This document shows, piece after piece, positions 6,562 to 11,048 of a stretch of 11,048 nucleotides of DNA (the stretch's first letter is position 1; the number at the start of each line of letters is the position of its first letter). A program made the position numbers and the translations under genes. The stretch lies in contig JARLHB010000532.1 of NCBI GenBank assembly GCA_031292465.1, positions 1-11,048 on the forward strand, read 5' to 3'. Below the pieces are notes generated by a model. That model worked only from the letters and a program-made list of their open reading frames with translations. It did no database searches and was not told the origin of the DNA. The stretch is from Ignavibacteriaceae bacterium (GTDB lineage Bacteria > Bacteroidota > Ignavibacteria > Ignavibacteriales > Ignavibacteriaceae).

Positions 6562-7692
6562 TTAATTCATTCTTTTCTTAAATCTTAATGAGCTTGCAAA
6601 CAATATAACAACCCCGAATAGAAGCAGCATAAGAGTTTCGGGAATTAATTCCGTAAATGCAGCACCCTTTAGCACTACAGCACGCAGAATTGTAATGTAA
6701 TAACGAAGCGGGATAACGTATGTTAAATATTGAATAAACTTAGGCATATTTTCTATTGGGAATGCAAATCCCGACAGGTAAATCATAGGCATCATAATAG
6801 CAAACTGCGCCACCATCATTGCCTGCTGCTGGGTTTTTGAGATAGTGGAAATAAACAAACCTATCCCCAATGTTGAAAGCACAAACAAAAATGAAGAGAA
6901 TACAAGAAATATAAAACTTCCCCTTACGCCTATTCCGAACCAGAAAATCATAACGCTTAATACAACAAGAACATCAATAAAACCCAGAATAATAAAGGGA
7001 ACAACTTTGCCGATAATTAATTGATACGGTTTAATTGGAGTGACAATCAATTGCTCCAAAGTGCCAATCTCACGTTCCTTAACTATTGCCATTGACATAA
7101 GAATGGTTGTTATAACCATAAGTATAAGCCCCATTATACTTGGAACCATATACACCCTTGTTTTAAGATCGGGGTTGTACCATACTCTTGCTTCAGGTAC
7201 CAAACTTCCTACGATTGGATTTTTTAATCCGCTTTTATCTGTAGCCTTTAACAGAATACTTTTTGAATAACTGGATACAATTCCCTGCACATAGCCCATT
7301 ACGATTGATGTTTTATTGCCGTCGGAGCCGTCAAATATTGTCTGGACAGGCGCAGTTTGCTTTCTGGTAATATTTTTTTCAAAATCTTTAGGAATTACTA
7401 ACGTCCAGAGCACTTTACCGCTATTAATATCATCGGTTATTTGTTTATAATTGTCAACGTAATCATCCATTTCAAAGTAACCGGAGCGTTCAAATTGGCG
7501 GATGAACTCTCTGCTTGTTGTTGTTTTATCCTGATCAAATACTGCGGTATGCACGGTATTTACATCCATATTTGCAGCATAGCCAAGAATAATAAGCTGC
7601 ATAACCGGTGCAATAAAAACAATTCCAAATAAACGCGGGTCCCTCTTTAACTGAAGGAATTCTTTAATTATAATATTCCAAATTACTTTCAT
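6562..7692 (-). CDS. ABC-2 type transporter permease (second of pair)
   Basis: Starting at the ATG at 7692 the protein is 376 residues. It has one membrane helix at about 22-42, a long extracytoplasmic domain (about 45-175), and five more helices near 180-203, 230-252, 258-283, 293-315 and 350-368. This is the layout of the YbhS/YbhR/YhhJ permeases. The cytoplasmic coupling motif KEREIGTLEQLIVTP (205-219) and LSGFAFPIENMP (306-317) are diagnostic. A TTG at 7707 would add five residues (MNGFY), but the ATG gives the family-like MKVIWNIIIKEFLQLKRDPR start and the same length as its partner. It follows the other permease by 32 bases and is the last gene of the operon. With that partner and the ATPase it should form an inner-membrane exporter; the substrate cannot be read. 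Confidence 0.9.
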   Translation of the reverse strand: MKVIWNIIIKEFLQLKRDPRLFGIVFIAPVMQLIILGYAANMDVNTVHTAVFDQDKTTTSREFIRQFERSGYFEMDDYVDNYKQITDDINSGKVLWTLVIPKDFEKNITRKQTAPVQTIFDGSDGNKTSIVMGYVQGIVSSYSKSILLKATDKSGLKNPIVGSLVPEARVWYNPDLKTRVYMVPSIMGLILMVITTILMSMAIVKEREIGTLEQLIVTPIKPYQLIIGKVVPFIILGFIDVLVVLSVMIFWFGIGVRGSFIFLVFSSFLFVLSTLGIGLFISTISKTQQQAMMVAQFAIMMPMIYLSGFAFPIENMPKFIQYLTYVIPLRYYITILRAVVLKGAAFTELIPETLMLLLFGVVILFASSLRFKKRMN

Positions 7693-7724
7693 ATAAAAAC
7701 CATTCAATAAATTATTTTATTGCC

Positions 7725-8855
7725 TTATACAACTTTTGATTTTTTATTTATTAACGACGACAAAAACAAAAGGACTAAAGAAAAGATTGCCAGATAAACT
7801 AATTGCGGCCAAAAGGATTCAATACCCACGCCCTTTAATAGAATTGCACGTAAAACCACAAGATAGAACTTTGCCGGCGTAATGTTGGTAAGTATTTGTA
7901 CAACCCACGGCATGCTTTCTATAGGGAAAATAAAGCCTGATAAAAGCATACTTGGCAGCATTGAAACCAGCGTTGCTATCTGAAAAGCAACCTGTTGTGT
8001 GTTTGCAATGCTTGATACTATAATTCCAAGATTTAATGCTGCAAACAGAAATAATAATGTTGAAAAGAACAGGAGGATTATATTTCCTTTGATCATTGTT
8101 CCAAAGAGGAAGTGCCCGCTTATCAAAATAAATGTGCCGATAATAAGCGAGATGATTACATAAGGTATTGTTTTCCCTATAAGCAATTCAAGCGAAGTAA
8201 GCGGCGAAACATTTATCTGTTCAATAGTTCCCCTTTCTTTTTCGCGTACAATTGACAGCGATATTGAAACGACCGCAGTTATCATTAATATCATAACTAT
8301 CAACCCCGGAATAAGAAAGATCATTGAATCAAGGGCTGGATTAAACCAAAATGCAGGATGTACATCTATCGGGATGTAACCACTTCTGCCAACCGATGCC
8401 AGCATTTCGCCCTGTATCTTCTGTGAATATGCTGCTGTGGCAATATTCATGTAATTAAGTATAATAGTAGCAGTGTTCGCATCTACCCCGTCAACCAGTA
8501 TCTGCACTTTTGCCGTCTGCCTGGAATACAGCTTCTCAGACATATCCCGCGGAAAAACGATCACGCATTGGGCGGTTTTTGTATCAAGGACATTCTTTAT
8601 TTGCTGTGAAGTGTTTATATAACCTACCAGGTCAAAATATTCCGAGCTTGTCAGAGACTTTATAAAATTGCGGCTGTCGGTTGATTTATCCTGATCGTAT
8701 ATAACCATTTTAATATGATGAACATCGAAGTTAATAGCATACCCGAAAATAACCAGCAGAATTATCGGGAAGACAAAAAGTACGTACAGCATTCTTGAAT
8801 CTCTTTTAAGCTGCCTTATTTCTTTTATCGCAATTGCTTTTATTCTATTCAGCAT
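7725..8855 (-). CDS. ABC-2 type transporter permease (first of pair)
   Basis: This permease is taken from the ATG at 8855, giving 376 residues. The frame can be extended to a TTG at 8921, but that adds 22 basic residues lying inside the ATPase gene, whereas MLNRIKAIAIKEIRQLKRDSR matches the usual family opening. Helices are near 22-42, 176-202, 228-250, 258-284, 292-315 and 350-368, with an extracytoplasmic domain at about 45-172. The REKERGTIEQINVSP motif (204-218) and LLSGFIFPIESMP (304-316) identify the YbhR/YbhS/DrrB-like ABC-2 group. It overlaps the end of the ATPase gene by 11 bases (ATG ... TAG), so translation is probably coupled. It is clearly a paralogue of the next gene, and the two likely pair as a heterodimer. 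Confidence 0.9.
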   Translation of the reverse strand: MLNRIKAIAIKEIRQLKRDSRMLYVLFVFPIILLVIFGYAINFDVHHIKMVIYDQDKSTDSRNFIKSLTSSEYFDLVGYINTSQQIKNVLDTKTAQCVIVFPRDMSEKLYSRQTAKVQILVDGVDANTATIILNYMNIATAAYSQKIQGEMLASVGRSGYIPIDVHPAFWFNPALDSMIFLIPGLIVMILMITAVVSISLSIVREKERGTIEQINVSPLTSLELLIGKTIPYVIISLIIGTFILISGHFLFGTMIKGNIILLFFSTLLFLFAALNLGIIVSSIANTQQVAFQIATLVSMLPSMLLSGFIFPIESMPWVVQILTNITPAKFYLVVLRAILLKGVGIESFWPQLVYLAIFSLVLLFLSSLINKKSKVV

Positions 8856-9786
8856 TTTTATTCTCGTCCTTTTCAAGCAGGTAAATAAATACATCCTCAA
8901 GCGTTGGAACAATCTTATCAAGCCTTGAAATATTAATCGAGTTTTGTTCGGTAAGAACTTTTTTAACTAAAATTCGCCCTACATTTTCATCTTTCACATT
9001 AATATGTATATAATTCCCGAAAATTGAAGTTTCATCAATCCATTTTTGTTTTGAAAGTATATCAAGTGCGGATACCACCTTATCGCATTCAACTTCCAGT
9101 ATGGTATTGGTTAAATATTTTGTTTTTAATTCCTTTGAACTGCCGCTGGCAATAATATTGCCAGCATTAATAAGAGTAATAGTATTGCAAAATTCCGCTT
9201 CATCAAGATAATGCGTAGTTACAAAAACAGTAACGCCGCTTAAAGAAAGCTCATTTATCAAATCCCAGAAATTCCTTCTTGAAATTGGATCAACACCGCC
9301 CGTCGGCTCATCAAGAAAGACTATTTTCGGCTCGTGGATAACCGCTATTGCAAGTGCAAGCCTTTGCTTAATACCTCCGGGAAGCGATGCGGTTAACAGA
9401 TGCTTCTGCCCTTCCAGAAAAGCAACTTTCAGAACCCACTTTTTTCTTTCTTCCAGTTTATGATTATAAAGCCCGTAAACGCCGCCAAAGAAGTTTATAT
9501 TTTCTTCAACCGTTAAATCGTTATAAAGAGAAAACTTTTGAGACATATAGCCAATCTGGGTTTTAACTTTATCCGGCTGGTTCATTACGCTGTAGCCGCC
9601 CAGTATGGCATCGCCTGATGTGGGTTCTAATATACCGCAAAGCATTCTTATCGCTGTCGATTTGCCTGCTCCGTTTGCACCGAGAAAACCGAATATCTCA
9701 CCCTGGTTTACGTTGAATGAAATTCCGTTTACGGCAACAAATTTTCCGAAAACTTTTGTCAATTTGTTTACTTCTATTGAGTACAT
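8845..9786 (-). CDS. ABC transporter ATP-binding protein, YbhF/DrrA type
   Basis: This 313-residue ATPase has Walker A GANGAGKST (36-44, K42), Q-loop Q83 in GYMSQKFSLY, signature SLPGGIKQR (134-142), Walker B IVFLDE (155-160), D-loop GGVDP (163-167) and switch His H192 in VTTHYLDEAE. The signature has Pro where classic LSGGQ has the second Ser. Related YbhF-like exporter ATPases commonly show LPxGxKQR, so this is a subfamily mark and not damage. About 90 residues after the nucleotide-binding domain (223-313) form the C-terminal domain usual in DrrA/CcmA-like proteins. Unlike E. coli YbhF, which has two fused ATPase domains, there is one, so it should work as a homodimer powering the two permeases. 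The gene starts 46 bases after the TolC-family stop and overlaps the next gene. Confidence 0.93.
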   Translation of the reverse strand: MYSIEVNKLTKVFGKFVAVNGISFNVNQGEIFGFLGANGAGKSTAIRMLCGILEPTSGDAILGGYSVMNQPDKVKTQIGYMSQKFSLYNDLTVEENINFFGGVYGLYNHKLEERKKWVLKVAFLEGQKHLLTASLPGGIKQRLALAIAVIHEPKIVFLDEPTGGVDPISRRNFWDLINELSLSGVTVFVTTHYLDEAEFCNTITLINAGNIIASGSSKELKTKYLTNTILEVECDKVVSALDILSKQKWIDETSIFGNYIHINVKDENVGRILVKKVLTEQNSINISRLDKIVPTLEDVFIYLLEKDENKNAE

Positions 9787-9832
9787 CTTCTACATTCCTT
9801 AATCGAACACATTCTGTCTTAATAAATAAAAT

Positions 9833-11048
9833 TTAATATATCTTTTTACCAACCGATTTTTCAAGCCTTACCTTCGCTACTTCATAATCTACAAGTGAAT
9901 TATTATAATTTGTTTCGGCCTGCAGCAGCGCAACTTCGGAATCAATCAAATCCGTACTTGATGAAGTTTGTGTGTTGTATTTTTCCTGGGTCATCCTATA
10001 ATTCTCCTGCGACTGCTCAACCCCAAGCTTAGATACATTAACTTTATCATAAGCCCGTTTGAATGTTAAATAGTTCTGATAGACTTCAATCTCAACTGCA
10101 TCTTTTAACTGTGATAGTGATGTCTCTGTCTGGATTTTATTCTGTTCGGCAATTGTTGTCTGAGAAGAATTATATCCCCAGTTCCATATAGTCCATGATA
10201 GTGTAACACCCAAATCCCAAGTGTCTTTAAACTCATTCACTGCAGGCATGTACCTGGAGTTTGGCTTGTTATAATAATAGTCACCCACCAGGAAAACTGA
10301 AGGGAACCAGACCGAGTTAGAGGCACGCAGATTTTCACTGCTGGCATCAACGCGGTACTCCAATGCCTTTAACTCATTTCTTCCATCCTTCGCTTCATTC
10401 TGCAAATCTTCAATTTTATAATCGACTATTTTTACTTCCGGAGCATCAACTTTAATTTGTGTCTGCTCTTCCAATGGCAGATTTATTGCCTGGTTAAAAG
10501 CCATCCTTGCAATATCAAGCGAATTATCCGCTTCTATTTTCTGAAGCTGTATAGAAGAGTATTGAACTTCAAGTTTTAAATAATCGTTTCTTGTCGCCTG
10601 TCCGTTTGCAAGAAAATTTTTAGTATCATCAAGATGCTGCTTAATCTGGTTTAAATTCTCGGCTATTACGCTGTCATTTAATTGCGCCTTATAGTAGTTC
10701 CAGAAAGCATTATGAATTTTAAATGCGGTTTCATTCATTTCATTCTGATAATCTGAATTAACAGCTTCATAATTTGACTTAGCCGCGCTTCTTAAAGATG
10801 TTAGCCTGAACCCTGTAAACAGCGGCTGCTGCAAATTAACTTTTAAGTTATAATTATCTAAGATTGTCTGTGAAACTACAATCGGCTGTGGAAATATTGG
10901 AAGCGATACTTCAAACGGCGGAACATTGCTTAAGCGCATGTAGCTTGCTGAAAAACCAAGCTGCGGCAGCAATTGCGAGGTGGCCGCCGTTACCTGTGCA
11001 GAGGCGCTTAATAATTTTGAATAAGATATTTTAAGATCCTTACTGTTC
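9833..11048 (-). CDS. TolC-family outer-membrane efflux protein, 5' end outside window
   Basis: The frame stays open to the right edge. Upstream of the first possible start (a TTG at 10972) it reads NSKDLKISYSKLLSASAQ then VTAATSQL, typical N-terminal TolC helix sequence. The true start and signal peptide therefore lie beyond 11048, and about 405 residues are visible. The long alternating helical stretches, the LQQPLFTGFRLTSLRSAAKSN strand-helix segment, GQATRNDYLKLEVQYSS, the second-half repeat LSWTIWNWGYNSSQTTIAEQ and QEKYNTQTSSSTDLIDSE near the C-terminus are hallmarks of the outer-membrane efflux protein family (two repeats, trimeric channel). It would carry the exporter's substrate through the periplasm and outer membrane. 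It is the first visible gene of the efflux operon, 46 bases ahead of the ATPase gene. Its promoter is outside the window. Confidence 0.92.
   Translation of the reverse strand, partial: NSKDLKISYSKLLSASAQVTAATSQLLPQLGFSASYMRLSNVPPFEVSLPIFPQPIVVSQTILDNYNLKVNLQQPLFTGFRLTSLRSAAKSNYEAVNSDYQNEMNETAFKIHNAFWNYYKAQLNDSVIAENLNQIKQHLDDTKNFLANGQATRNDYLKLEVQYSSIQLQKIEADNSLDIARMAFNQAINLPLEEQTQIKVDAPEVKIVDYKIEDLQNEAKDGRNELKALEYRVDASSENLRASNSVWFPSVFLVGDYYYNKPNSRYMPAVNEFKDTWDLGVTLSWTIWNWGYNSSQTTIAEQNKIQTETSLSQLKDAVEIEVYQNYLTFKRAYDKVNVSKLGVEQSQENYRMTQEKYNTQTSSSTDLIDSEVALLQAETNYNNSLVDYEVAKVRLEKSVGKKIY

Noticed and set aside
7040..7632. Two short plus-strand frames opposite the second permease (7040-7270 and 7441-7632)
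   Set aside because: Shadows of the permease gene; the hydrophobic or basic sequences match nothing and no SD is seen.
9365..9385. Damaged ABC signature motif (LPGG in place of LSGG)
   Set aside because: All other catalytic motifs are intact and Pro at this place is common in YbhF-like exporter ATPases.
9605..9802. 65-codon plus-strand frame opposite the ATPase start
   Set aside because: Antisense to the Walker A region of a clear ABC ATPase; a common artefact at this motif.

Overview
The window is AT-rich, gene-dense bacterial chromosome carrying seven protein genes. No tRNA, rRNA, CRISPR array, transposase or IS end was recognised. An LptD-type outer-membrane protein and a TolC-family protein show a Gram-negative cell envelope. 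The style of the LptD (Ser/Lys/Asp-rich linker after the signal peptide, C-terminal motif with W and GYYFEIRVKAPQLQDLK), the A-rich start regions and the AT-rich codon use suggest the Bacteroidota/Chlorobiota/Ignavibacteria group. This placement is an inference from protein style, not a proven taxonomy.

Left part (1-4437), all on the minus strand. In transcription order there is a ROK-family sugar kinase (3475-4437), a 192-base gap with three AT-rich inverted repeats, an LptD-like LPS-assembly protein (724-3282), and 33 bases later a small YacP/NYN-type nuclease (229-690). The first 228 bases are non-coding and contain a hairpin followed by a T-rich tract.

Middle part (4438-6561). One plus-strand gene (4840-6474) encodes a DUF1016/YhcG-type PD-(D/E)XK nuclease. 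It is opposite in direction to every other gene, follows a 402-base non-coding stretch with a perfect 18-bp palindrome, and carries about 180 extra C-terminal residues that I do not recognise. Inside the gene is an in-frame, partly degenerate repeat whose first copy is a perfect 23-bp palindrome. This is the part of the window most likely to hold something undescribed.

Right part (6562-11048), all on the minus strand. This is an export operon: a TolC-family outer-membrane channel (its start lies beyond the right edge), then an ABC ATPase of the YbhF/DrrA type, then two ABC-2 permeases that are paralogues of exactly the same length when sensible starts are used. The ATPase and first permease genes overlap by 11 bases. 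The membrane-fusion (HlyD/YbhG-type) adaptor expected in such a tripartite exporter is not between tolC and the ATPase gene, so it must be upstream of the window, elsewhere, or absent.
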